DNA of 5,506 nt, taken from the NCBI GenBank assembly GCA_016932295.1, contig JAFGDC010000255.1, positions 1 through 5,506 of the forward strand. Reading direction: 5' to 3'. The notes under the pieces are model-generated. The model saw only the letters and a program-made list of their open reading frames with translations, was not told the DNA's origin and did not search any database. Both the position numbers and the translations under genes were made by a program. The DNA comes from a candidate division CSSED10-310 bacterium (lineage in GTDB: Bacteria > CSSED10-310 > JAFGDC01). Numbering within the stretch: position 1 is the first letter of the stretch; the number at the start of each line of letters is the position of its first letter. Shown piece by piece: positions 1-5,506 of this stretch.

Positions 1-67
1 CGCCCTGGGCGTGGCCTGATTGGTCTTTCCTCCGCCCCCGCCATGCCAGTGGCGCTGATAAAGACAC

Positions 68-89
68 CACGAAAGGCACACGAAGGCAC
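68..89. repeat. Short degenerate CACGAA-type repeat
   Basis: CACGAAAGG at 68-76 is followed 11 bases later by CACGAAGG at 79-86, then a further CAC. Tandem tracts of the type CACGAAGGACACGAAGG are a familiar intergenic motif in many environmental bacterial genomes, so this may be a worn copy. Only two units are visible and the function is unknown. Confidence 0.3.
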
Positions 90-194
90 TTTTCGTCAGA
101 CAACCGCTCCTCTTTACTGATCCACTTCAGGCTTATATCGAAACCTAAGACGGGATGAGGTCCTCCGCCACACCCTCGCGCCACATCCGCTCAC

Positions 195-216
195 GACCGC
201 CCGGCGGCGGGCGGTC
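195..216. repeat. GC-rich perfect hairpin, possible weak terminator
   Basis: GACCGCCCG (195-203) and CGGGCGGTC (208-216) are perfect reverse complements separated by a 4-base loop, giving a 9-bp stem that is almost all G and C. On the + strand the following bases are TTACGATC, and on the - strand there is no T run, so it lacks the U tract of a classical intrinsic terminator. It could still mark the end of an upstream transcription unit or be a pause or attenuation structure before the polysaccharide genes. Confidence 0.4.
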
Positions 217-283
217 TTACGATCGAGCCCTGAAACAAACGCGGCGGATTCCGTGATGCCGGTCCATGCCGAGGCAGCCCCAA

Positions 284-417
284 GTCCCCACCAAATCTGG
301 TAGCTCATTGAGAAGGTATCATAACCCCGTTATCATTCATCACCATCATGATGACGGCGGCGATGTCAGGAGGCGGCTGCGGAACACCTGCAAGAATGAA
401 GACGGGGATTTGGGGAC
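284..417. repeat. Imperfect inverted repeat, possible mobile-element remnant
   Basis: The left arm, GTCCCC-acc-AAATC (284-297), is the reverse complement of the right arm, GATTTGGGGAC (407-417), apart from a 3-base insertion. The arms are 109 bases apart. The right arm continues as TGGGGACAGCACC, a style of sequence often seen at REP-like or MITE-like elements mobilised by RAYT/IS200-type transposases. No transposase is visible, so the assignment is an inference from motif style only. Confidence 0.3.
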
Positions 418-428
418 AGCACCTTCGA

Positions 429-457
429 TTGACACCACGCCTCCGCCATGGTAGTGT
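429..457 (+). promoter_or_regulatory. Candidate sigma-70-type promoter for the operon
   Basis: A perfect -35 hexamer, TTGACA, lies at 429-434. After exactly 17 bases comes TAGTGT (452-457), which matches the TATAAT -10 consensus at only three of six positions. This would put transcription initiation about 60 bases before the permease start at 524. The position and spacing suit a promoter for the whole cluster, but the weak -10 keeps the call tentative, and the real promoter could lie elsewhere in the leader. Confidence 0.3.
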
Positions 458-511
458 CGCTTCCCGCAAACGATTGTAACCACTACCGTTTTTCCGCGAC
501 CGGCAGGCCGC

Positions 512-516
512 AGGAG
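512..516 (+). promoter_or_regulatory. Ribosome binding site of the permease gene
   Basis: AGGAG ends 7 bases before the ATG at 524. This is good Shine-Dalgarno spacing and fixes the start of the ABC-2 permease. Confidence 0.75.
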
Positions 517-523
517 CAGTCGC

Positions 524-1324
524 ATGTTCAAACGGCTGGCGACCGCGTACCATTACCGCGAATTGGCCCGCAATTTCACCGTACGCAACCTCAAAATCAA
601 ATACAAGGGGTCGCTGCTGGGATTCCTCTGGTCGTTTATCACGCCACTCCTGATGATGCTGGTCTACACCCTCGTCTTCAGATGGATCATCAGGATAGAG
701 GTGGAATGGCCGTTCGCGGTATTCCTGCTTACCGGCTTACTCCCCTGGATCTTCTTCGCCAACTCGTTGAATCTCTCCGCTAATTCCATCATTGAAAACG
801 CCAACCTCATCAAAAAGGTCTACTTTCCGCGCGAACTGATCCCGTTCACCTCGGTACTTTCCATGCTGATCAACTTTCTGCTGGCCATGATCATCCTTGT
901 GTTCTTCATGATCTACTACCAGATCCCCCCTCATCCGCCGTTGGTGACGCTTCCCCTGGTCATGTTCATCCACCTGGTATTCACGCTGGGCCTGTCCCTG
1001 ATCTGCGCGGCGGTGGCAGTTTTCTTCCGCGATTTGCTGCACATCCTGGAAATCATTCTGCTCGTCTGGTTCTATGCGGTTCCCATCATCTATCCGATGA
1101 GCTACGTGGAGCAGCATCTGCCGGCGGCAGGCCGGCTGGCACTGCCCCTGTACAAGCTGAATCCCATGGTGGAGATCACCGAACTCTACCGTTGCGCGCT
1201 TCTCTACAACCGATGGCCGACTCCCGTGGCGCTGCTGGTCGCCGGCGCCTGGGCGGTTGCATCATTCGTCATCGGCTACTGGATCTTCACCCGCACCGAA
1301 CCAGCCTTCGTCAAGGAGATCTGA
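524..1324 (+). CDS. Polysaccharide ABC transporter permease (Wzm-like, ABC-2 family)
   Basis: This is the membrane half of an ABC exporter that moves lipid-linked polysaccharide (O-antigen, capsule or teichoic-acid type) across the inner membrane. The 266-residue length fits the Wzm/TagG/KpsM family. Seen in the protein: an amphipathic N-terminus with the family-typical KIKYKGSLLGFLW segment (residues 24-36), about six hydrophobic segments (roughly 34-55, 63-82, 108-131, 143-167, 172-191 and 233-256), the conserved cytoplasmic stretch NANLIKKVYFPRE (92-104), and the conserved LNPMVEI followed by YR near residue 210. The ATG start has a well-spaced AGGAG. Its stop codon directly abuts the GTG of the cognate ATPase gene, so the two subunits are probably co-translated. 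I use wzm as a family label. The exact polysaccharide cannot be read from the permease. Confidence 0.93.
   Translation: MFKRLATAYHYRELARNFTVRNLKIKYKGSLLGFLWSFITPLLMMLVYTLVFRWIIRIEVEWPFAVFLLTGLLPWIFFANSLNLSANSIIENANLIKKVYFPRELIPFTSVLSMLINFLLAMIILVFFMIYYQIPPHPPLVTLPLVMFIHLVFTLGLSLICAAVAVFFRDLLHILEIILLVWFYAVPIIYPMSYVEQHLPAAGRLALPLYKLNPMVEITELYRCALLYNRWPTPVALLVAGAWAVASFVIGYWIFTRTEPAFVKEI
1313..1318 (+). promoter_or_regulatory. Ribosome binding site that decides a GTG start
   Basis: AAGGAG lies 6 bases before GTG at 1325, inside the last codons of the permease gene. It supports the non-ATG start, which also gives the ATPase the expected N-terminus. Confidence 0.75.
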
Positions 1325-2542
1325 GTGCACCTGGAATGCCGGGACATATGGGTCAAGTTCAAGCTCTACAGCGACAGGCAGCGGTTCCTCAGGTGGACGC
1401 TGCTGAACATGCTGAAGGGTACTTTTCATCACGAAAGCTTCTGGGCGGTGCAGGGCGTATCCTTCGCCATACGACCGGGCGAGACCTTCGGCATCATAGG
1501 TGAGAACGGTTCGGGTAAATCAACCCTGCTCAAGGTCATCGCGGGGATCATACGCCCCGACAAGGGTGAGCTGGTGGCGCGCGGCCGCATTTCAGCGTTG
1601 TTGGAGCTGGGAGCCGGTTTTCAGCCGGATCTGACCGGACGGGAAAACATCTATCTCAATGGCTCCATCATGGGTCTCACCCGCAGTGAGATAGCCGCCA
1701 ACTTCGACAAAATAGTGGCGTTCTCCGAGTTGGAGGACTTCATCGACACGCCGGTGAAGCATTATTCCTCCGGGATGTACATGAGATTGGGTTTTTCCAT
1801 CGCGATCAACGTCAATCCGGACATCCTGCTTATCGACGAAGTGCTGGCGGTCGGTGATCTGAAATTTCAGGAGCGCTGCGTGGAGAAGATCCGCGAATTC
1901 AAGCGGCGCGGTAAAACCATCATCTTCGTCTCGCACGATCTTCATACGGTGCGCGAGTTGTGCAAACGCGCGGTCTGGCTGAACGACGGCAGGGTGGCGG
2001 CGGTGGGCAGCACCGAACGGGTCATCGATTTTTACCGGGAGAACATCCGGAAGGATCGCGCGGAAGAATTGGAGGAGCACCACCAGCACGTGCTGGAGGA
2101 GGTCGGGAACCGTTGGGGCAGTAAGGAAATTGAGATCACCGAAGTGCGCTTCCAGACCATCGACGGGAAATCCGCCTATCAATTTAAGACGGGTGACACC
2201 ATTGTCGCGGCGATCCGCTACCATGCGCACCGGCGAATCGAGAAGCCGGTCTTCGGCGTCTCCATCCACCGCAGCGACGGCATTCACATCAATGGTCCCA
2301 ACACCAAATTAAGCGGTGATGTGATCGCCGCGGTTGAGGGTGAAGGGACCGTGTATCATACCATGAACGCGGTTCCGCTTCTGCCCGGCACGTACTATTT
2401 TTCCGCCGCTGTATACGATTATGACTGCGTGAAGCCCTACGATCACCACGACCAGCTCTTCACGTTCTCCATTGTCGAAGGAGGTACCCGGGAGCAATGG
2501 GGACTGGTGCAGTTGGATACGAGCTGGCGGTACGACGGCTGA
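1325..2542 (+). CDS. Polysaccharide ABC transporter ATPase with C-terminal substrate-binding domain (Wzt-like)
   Basis: This protein powers export through the adjacent permease. Residues 1-240 form the nucleotide-binding domain: Walker A GENGSGKST (59-67), Q-loop at Q100 in the GAGFQPDLTGREN stretch, ABC signature YSSGM (147-151), Walker B ILLIDE (167-172) and switch histidine H204. A charged, Glu/His-rich linker (about 243-260) leads to a second domain from NRWGS (262-266) to the C-terminus, of the predicted beta-sandwich type found in Wzt. At 405 residues it is clearly longer than a bare KpsT/TagH-type ATPase. In characterised Wzt proteins this extension binds the modified non-reducing end of the O-polysaccharide and makes export depend on chain completion. 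That role is inferred here. The GTG start follows the permease stop with no gap and has an AAGGAG. The end is 6 bases before the next gene. Confidence 0.93.
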   Translation: MHLECRDIWVKFKLYSDRQRFLRWTLLNMLKGTFHHESFWAVQGVSFAIRPGETFGIIGENGSGKSTLLKVIAGIIRPDKGELVARGRISALLELGAGFQPDLTGRENIYLNGSIMGLTRSEIAANFDKIVAFSELEDFIDTPVKHYSSGMYMRLGFSIAINVNPDILLIDEVLAVGDLKFQERCVEKIREFKRRGKTIIFVSHDLHTVRELCKRAVWLNDGRVAAVGSTERVIDFYRENIRKDRAEELEEHHQHVLEEVGNRWGSKEIEITEVRFQTIDGKSAYQFKTGDTIVAAIRYHAHRRIEKPVFGVSIHRSDGIHINGPNTKLSGDVIAAVEGEGTVYHTMNAVPLLPGTYYFSAAVYDYDCVKPYDHHDQLFTFSIVEGGTREQWGLVQLDTSWRYDG

Positions 2543-2548
2543 GCACCG

Positions 2549-2836
2549 GTGATGGCTAAACCGGAAGAAAACTGCCCCCGCTGGCGGCTGGGCGGTGCGA
2601 CTGTCCAGATATCGGGACGGCCCCACCGGGAGTTGATCCGGGGGGACGGTTTCAGGTTATTCCTGGATCCGGTTTTCCTGTGCGCGCTCCAGAACCGGAT
2701 GGCGGCTGACCTTCCCGCCAGGCTCGTCGCTCTTGGCGCCGCCACGGAAGAAATCCCGATGATTATCGCCGCGCTGCGCCTCGCCGGCCTCGCCGACCTC
2801 GCCGACCTCGCCGGCCTCGCCGGAGATGATGCATGA
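2549..2836 (+). CDS. Small hypothetical protein with LAG/LAD repeat tail
   Basis: I do not recognise this protein of 95 residues (GTG 2549) or 94 (ATG 2552). No clear Shine-Dalgarno precedes either start, so it may rely on coupling to the Wzt stop 6 bases upstream. It has no signal peptide or membrane segment. The first 70 residues look globular, with a basic, Trp/Arg-containing N-terminal part and a Leu/Ala-rich helical part ending in TEEIPMIIAAL. Five LA(G/D) tripeptides and an acidic end follow. Codon use resembles its neighbours (mostly G or C in third position), it fills the gap between Wzt and the GT4 gene exactly, and its stop overlaps the next start as ATGA, all of which favour a real gene. 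The helical region faintly recalls small winged-helix/PqqD-like proteins, but I cannot support that assignment. Confidence 0.6.
   Translation: MMAKPEENCPRWRLGGATVQISGRPHRELIRGDGFRLFLDPVFLCALQNRMAADLPARLVALGAATEEIPMIIAALRLAGLADLADLAGLAGDDA
2778..2822 (+). repeat. Five tandem 9-bp repeats inside the small gene
   Basis: Five consecutive units of the form RCCTCGCCG (first base G, G, A, A, G) run without interruption and encode LAG LAD LAD LAG LAG. Because the unit is 9 bases, gain or loss of copies would lengthen or shorten the protein without a frameshift. The last unit ends in the GG that starts the GGAG ribosome binding site of the following glycosyltransferase. Confidence 0.9.
2822..2825 (+). 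promoter_or_regulatory. Ribosome binding site of the GT4 gene
   Basis: GGAG ends 7 bases before the ATG at 2833. Together with the ATGA stop/start overlap (2833-2836) it supports this start and coupling to the small upstream gene. Confidence 0.6.
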
Positions 2837-4125
2837 GCCGCATCGGCATGCTGACGCTGCACCTGCGCCGTGGTTACGGCGTCGATCTGGTGGTGGACAG
2901 TTCGGCACGTCAGTTGGTGCGGTACGGCCACGAGGTCACCGTGTACACCACGGAGGCGGAACCGCAGTACGAGCATGCGACGTACCGGATCGTCCGGCTG
3001 GCCACCGATGCGCCGTTCTCCCGCGCCTTTCTCGATGACTGCCAGCGCTTGCTCTCAACCGCGTCAATCGATGCATGGATCATTCATTCTCCGCCCTTTG
3101 ACCGCGCACCGCTGCACGCGCCGGTTCCGCTCCTTTACTGGGAGCACGGCACACCGCCGGGGTCGTTTTTCCCAGCCGCCACCGGCGACCTCCTGGACTG
3201 GACCACCTGGTATCGGCGGCACCGGGTGTATGATCGACCTGGTGTCGCGGTAGCGGCCATCTCGAAAAGCATCCTGGCCGGCCTCCCTCCGCGGCTGGGG
3301 GCGCGGGTTGTCTACAACGGCGTGGATCACTATCCCCTCTGCCCGCCGGAGGAAGCGCGCGCGACCAGGCGCCGGCTGGCAATCCCGGACGATGCGTTCA
3401 TGGTGCTGATGGTGGGACGATTCCAGTTGGAGAACGATCCCCAACCCTACAAGGGGGGCGACTTGGCGCTGGGCATGGTGGAGCGGTGGCATCAGCGGGA
3501 GGCACGGATTCAACCGGTGGTGGCTGGTCTGATCAGCCCGGGCACCGCGGACCGATTCATCCGCGCCGGGGTACTGGTGGTGGACAGGGCACCACCCGAG
3601 CTGCTGCCGCGTCTATATGCGGCTGCCGACCTGTACCTGTCGCTGTCGCGATGGGAAGGGTTCAATCTCCCCTTAGGCGAGGCGCAATACCAGGGTACAT
3701 GTTGCGCGGCATTCCGCTGCGGGCCGCATCCGGAGTTGGTCCAACATGGCGCTGGTGGATGGTTAGCCGAGACACCGGAGGAGCTGGCCGGTTTCGTCGA
3801 GGCGGCGGCGGCCGCGCCGGAACGATCAGCCGCCATGGGGCGGGAAGCCGCCCAGCGCATGCGGGAGTTTTCCTGGCACCGGCATGGCAAGGCGCTGCAT
3901 GGCATGCTCGATGCACTCCTGGCACAGTCCCGTACCGGGCGTGACATCTCGCGACGGGGTTCATTGCCAGTCATGGCAAGAATGCAGTATCGTACGGAGA
4001 TGTTCGCATGGTATCTCCTGAAACGCGGACCGCGCGGCCTGCTTCGGCTCATCGCCGGCCGGCGGCGGAGCGCAGCGGTCCATCAGAACGCGGAACGTCG
4101 TCCCGATCATGACAGCCAATTTTAA
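2833..4125 (+). CDS. Glycosyltransferase, GT4 family (GT-B fold)
   Basis: This is a predicted retaining glycosyltransferase that moves a sugar from a nucleotide donor to the growing surface glycan, probably on a lipid carrier at the cytoplasmic face. Seen: an N-terminal Rossmann half with GYGVDLVVDSSARQL (residues 14-28) and GHEVTVYTT (32-40), a hinge around VVYNGVD (159-165), and a donor-binding half with VGRF (194-197), YKGG with K207, and the EX7E motif at E275 and E283 in SRWEGFNLPLGEA. After about residue 365 there is an unusually basic tail of some 60 residues, rich in Arg, with a short hydrophobic patch (FAWYLLKRGPRGLL). This could aid membrane association. The start is fixed by GGAG and an ATGA overlap with the small upstream gene. 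The end overlaps the next gene by 17 bases. Donor and acceptor sugars cannot be told from sequence. Confidence 0.9.
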   Translation: MSRIGMLTLHLRRGYGVDLVVDSSARQLVRYGHEVTVYTTEAEPQYEHATYRIVRLATDAPFSRAFLDDCQRLLSTASIDAWIIHSPPFDRAPLHAPVPLLYWEHGTPPGSFFPAATGDLLDWTTWYRRHRVYDRPGVAVAAISKSILAGLPPRLGARVVYNGVDHYPLCPPEEARATRRRLAIPDDAFMVLMVGRFQLENDPQPYKGGDLALGMVERWHQREARIQPVVAGLISPGTADRFIRAGVLVVDRAPPELLPRLYAAADLYLSLSRWEGFNLPLGEAQYQGTCCAAFRCGPHPELVQHGAGGWLAETPEELAGFVEAAAAAPERSAAMGREAAQRMREFSWHRHGKALHGMLDALLAQSRTGRDISRRGSLPVMARMQYRTEMFAWYLLKRGPRGLLRLIAGRRRSAAVHQNAERRPDHDSQF

Positions 4126-5149
4126 CACAACGGTTGCCACCGGTCCCGATCTGGCGGCCCCGTTCATCAGCATCGTCATCCCCGCCAAGGGTGGCATCGG
4201 CACCCTGCGCCGCTGCCTGGACAGCATCGCCGCGGCTGTCTATGAGCGGCAGGAAGTCATCATAGTCGACGACGGCATTGATGCTGATCTGCACGCGGAG
4301 CTTCTGGCCGGCGGCCACCGACTCGTACCAAACCAGGGCAAGGGTGTATCGGCGGCACGGAACACCGGCGCGTGCGAGGCGACCGGCGACGTCATCTTCT
4401 TCGTCGATTCCGATATCCTCATCTCTCCTGATACTTTGTCTCGGCTCGCGGCGCACTTCTCGCAACCGGAGGTGGACGGCGTGGTGGGAGTGCTTTCCAC
4501 GGAAATCCCGCACGAGGATTTTTTCAGCCATTACAAAAACCTGTGGATGCGGTACACGTATCTCCGGGTGCCTGATACCATCGCGCTTTTCTACACCAGC
4601 GTCGCCGCCATCCGCCGCAGCCATTTCCTCGATCTCGGCGGTTTCGACGAGCACTACTGTTCGCCATCCGTCGAGGACACCGATTTCGGGCACAAGCTCG
4701 GCCGGCACCGGATAACCATCCGGTCCGACAAGGAGCTGGAGGTGGTGCACCTCAAACGATACAGGTTCGCCGACACGCTCCGGACCGATTTTCAACGATC
4801 CTCGGCACTGGTAAGACACGTGCTTCGGACCTCGCCCGGCATCGGTCCTGGCCGCCTGCGGCAAACATCGGTGCCGATCCATTTCACCTCCAGCGTTATC
4901 CTGTCCCTTGTTCTCAGTCCACTGCTCGCGGTCGCCGGCATCTGCCGCCCCGGCCTGCTACCCGCCGCGGCCGGCCTGCTGGGGGGTGGAGTATGCCTGG
5001 CGAACCTGCCGTTCCTGCGGTTCCTGCGGATGTGCCGGGGCACAGGGTTCATGGTGAAAAGTTGTCTTTTCCTGCCCCTTGATATACTATCTGTCGACCT
5101 CGGGATCCTGCACGGCTTCTGGTCGTACCTCCGGGGAAAACGGTACTAG
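4109..5149 (+). CDS. Glycosyltransferase, GT2 family, with C-terminal membrane segments
   Basis: This is a predicted inverting GT-A glycosyltransferase for polysaccharide assembly. Seen: the opening strand FISIVIPAKGG (residues 19-29), IIVDDG (51-56) for nucleotide binding, the KGVSAARNTGA stretch (78-88), the metal-binding DXD motif as DSD (100-102), GGFDE (177-181) and the likely catalytic-base region EDTDFG (189-194), followed by HLKRYR (214-219). The last 85 residues hold about three hydrophobic segments (roughly 259-279, 282-303 and 318-338), so the enzyme is probably anchored in the inner membrane. At 346 residues it has the length expected of a GT2 domain plus this anchor. No strong Shine-Dalgarno is visible, and the 17-base overlap with the GT4 gene suggests translational coupling. 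The first 18 residues precede the conserved core. Substrates are unknown. Confidence 0.9.
   Translation: MTANFNTTVATGPDLAAPFISIVIPAKGGIGTLRRCLDSIAAAVYERQEVIIVDDGIDADLHAELLAGGHRLVPNQGKGVSAARNTGACEATGDVIFFVDSDILISPDTLSRLAAHFSQPEVDGVVGVLSTEIPHEDFFSHYKNLWMRYTYLRVPDTIALFYTSVAAIRRSHFLDLGGFDEHYCSPSVEDTDFGHKLGRHRITIRSDKELEVVHLKRYRFADTLRTDFQRSSALVRHVLRTSPGIGPGRLRQTSVPIHFTSSVILSLVLSPLLAVAGICRPGLLPAAAGLLGGGVCLANLPFLRFLRMCRGTGFMVKSCLFLPLDILSVDLGILHGFWSYLRGKRY
5062..5088 (+). promoter_or_regulatory. Weak candidate internal promoter before the radical SAM gene
   Basis: TTGTCT (5062-5067, four of six matches to TTGACA) and TATACT (5083-5088, five of six matches to TATAAT) are separated by 15 bases, shorter than the ideal 17. 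They lie in an unusually AT-rich patch at the end of the GT2 gene, about 90 bases before the start at 5176. They could give the downstream gene some independent transcription, or could simply be a codon-driven coincidence. Confidence 0.2.
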
Positions 5150-5160
5150 CTGACACGCCA

Positions 5161-5165
5161 AGGGA
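5161..5165 (+). promoter_or_regulatory. Ribosome binding site of the downstream gene
   Basis: AGGGA ends 10 bases before the ATG at 5176. The spacing is slightly long but acceptable, and it is the only plausible site in the 26-base gap. Confidence 0.5.
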
Positions 5166-5175
5166 ACGGGATCAC

Positions 5176-5506
5176 ATGAAAGTGCTGCTCATTGTGCCTC
5201 CCAGCACCATGGAGGAACGTTACGGCTCATTCCAGGAAGCCGGCGCCATCTATCCTTCCATGGGACTGGCCTCTATCGCCGCCTGCGCCGAACGGGCCGG
5301 GTATGCGGTAACGGTCATCGATGCCGAGGCATCCGGTCTGAGCATGGAGGCCATCCGCGCCAGGCTGAGTGAGTTGCAGCCCGACGTCATCGGCATGCAG
5401 ACGTTCTGCGCCAATCTGGAACGGTGTCATGCCGTGGCGACGGCGGCCAGAAAACTCTGCCCGCAGGCAAAAATAGTATTAGGCGGCGTGCAGGTGACCA
5501 TGTTCC
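5176..5506 (+). CDS. Cobalamin-binding radical SAM protein, N-terminal part (cut by window end)
   Basis: The open frame runs off the window after 110 complete codons. The visible part resembles the Rossmann-like B12-binding domain of class B radical SAM enzymes: MKVLLIVPPS (1-10), YPSMGLASIAACAERAGY (26-43), VIDAEASGLS (47-56), QPDVIGMQT (68-76) and KIVLGGVQVT (99-108). The DXHXXG motif of classical B12 enzymes is absent, as is usual in this family. The CX3CX2C cluster motif that would prove a radical SAM domain should lie beyond the window, so that half is inferred. Such proteins often methylate or rearrange unactivated carbons in lipids, sugars or secondary metabolites. The gene starts 26 bases after the GT2 stop, on the same strand, so it is probably in the same operon. 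Confidence 0.78.
   Translation, partial: MKVLLIVPPSTMEERYGSFQEAGAIYPSMGLASIAACAERAGYAVTVIDAEASGLSMEAIRARLSELQPDVIGMQTFCANLERCHAVATAARKLCPQAKIVLGGVQVTMF

Larger units (their letters stand above)
1..523. other. Leader region without a convincing gene
   Basis: No open frame here has both a plausible start with a ribosome binding site and a recognisable product. The short frames on either strand have arginine- and proline-rich, low-complexity translations typical of chance frames in GC-rich DNA. A reading frame ending in TGA at 17-19 could be the last codons of an upstream gene, but five codons are too few to call. The stretch does contain a degenerate CACGAA repeat (68-89), a GC-rich hairpin (195-216), an imperfect inverted repeat (284-417) and a candidate promoter (429-457). 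These are listed separately. Confidence 0.6.

Noticed and set aside
2..19. Short frame ending in TGA, possible C-terminus of an upstream gene
   Set aside because: Only five codons are visible, and the other two forward frames are also open here, so it cannot be supported.
209..220. GGCGGT followed by CTTAC, resembling the RfaH ops element of polysaccharide operons
   Set aside because: Only the first six bases fit the ops consensus GGCGGTAG. The rest diverges, and the bases are part of the GC hairpin. No JUMPstart-like context is present.
321..333. ATAAC-CCC-GTTAT small palindrome
   Set aside because: A 5-bp stem is expected by chance, and there is no nearby operator partner or conserved box to support an operator call.
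305..553. Minus-strand frames over 305-553 and a plus-strand frame 266-454
   Set aside because: They overlap each other and the permease start, lack ribosome binding sites, and have arginine/proline-rich translations with no recognisable domain.
737..1117. Long minus-strand frame opposite the permease gene
   Set aside because: It is a shadow of the permease reading frame. The translation is Gln/Asp/His-rich and resembles no protein family.
1592..2287. 231-codon minus-strand frame opposite the Wzt gene
   Set aside because: It is antisense to an unmistakable ATPase gene, and its composition is that expected of a complementary-strand shadow in GC-rich DNA.
4049..4882. 277-codon minus-strand frame opposite the GT2 gene
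   Set aside because: It is fully antisense to the clear GT2 domain and has no motif or start signal of its own.

Overview
The window holds most of a tightly packed, co-oriented (+ strand) cluster for making and exporting a surface polysaccharide (O-antigen, capsule or exopolysaccharide type). The DNA is GC-rich, and the Wzm/Wzt-type exporter points to a diderm (Gram-negative) bacterium. The style (Wzm/Wzt, GT4, GT2, then a cobalamin-binding radical SAM protein) is common in Deltaproteobacteria and related environmental phyla, but nothing here fixes the taxon.

Layout: bases 1-523 carry no convincing gene. They hold a short degenerate CACGAA-type repeat, a GC-rich hairpin, an imperfect inverted repeat with TGGGGACAGCACC-like sequence that may be a mobile-element remnant, and a candidate promoter with a perfect TTGACA box. 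Next come an ABC-2 permease (524-1324, Wzm-like) and its ATPase with a C-terminal substrate-recognition domain (1325-2542, Wzt-like). A small unrecognised protein of about 94-95 residues follows (2549-2836), ending in a tandem LAG/LAD tripeptide tract. A GT4 glycosyltransferase (2833-4125) and a membrane-anchored GT2 glycosyltransferase (4109-5149) come after it. The window ends inside a gene starting at 5176 that looks like the cobalamin-binding N-terminus of a B12-dependent radical SAM protein.

The junctions are 0 nt, 6 nt, a 4-nt ATGA overlap, a 17-nt overlap and 26 nt, so the genes are probably one operon with translational coupling. The inferred joint role is that the GT4 and GT2 enzymes build a glycan on a lipid carrier at the inner face of the membrane, and Wzm/Wzt exports it, with the Wzt C-terminal domain probably reading the finished chain. 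The role of the small protein is unknown. The radical SAM protein may modify a lipid or sugar, or may belong to the next functional block. The best candidate for something undescribed is the small repeat-tailed protein. The rest are recognisable families.
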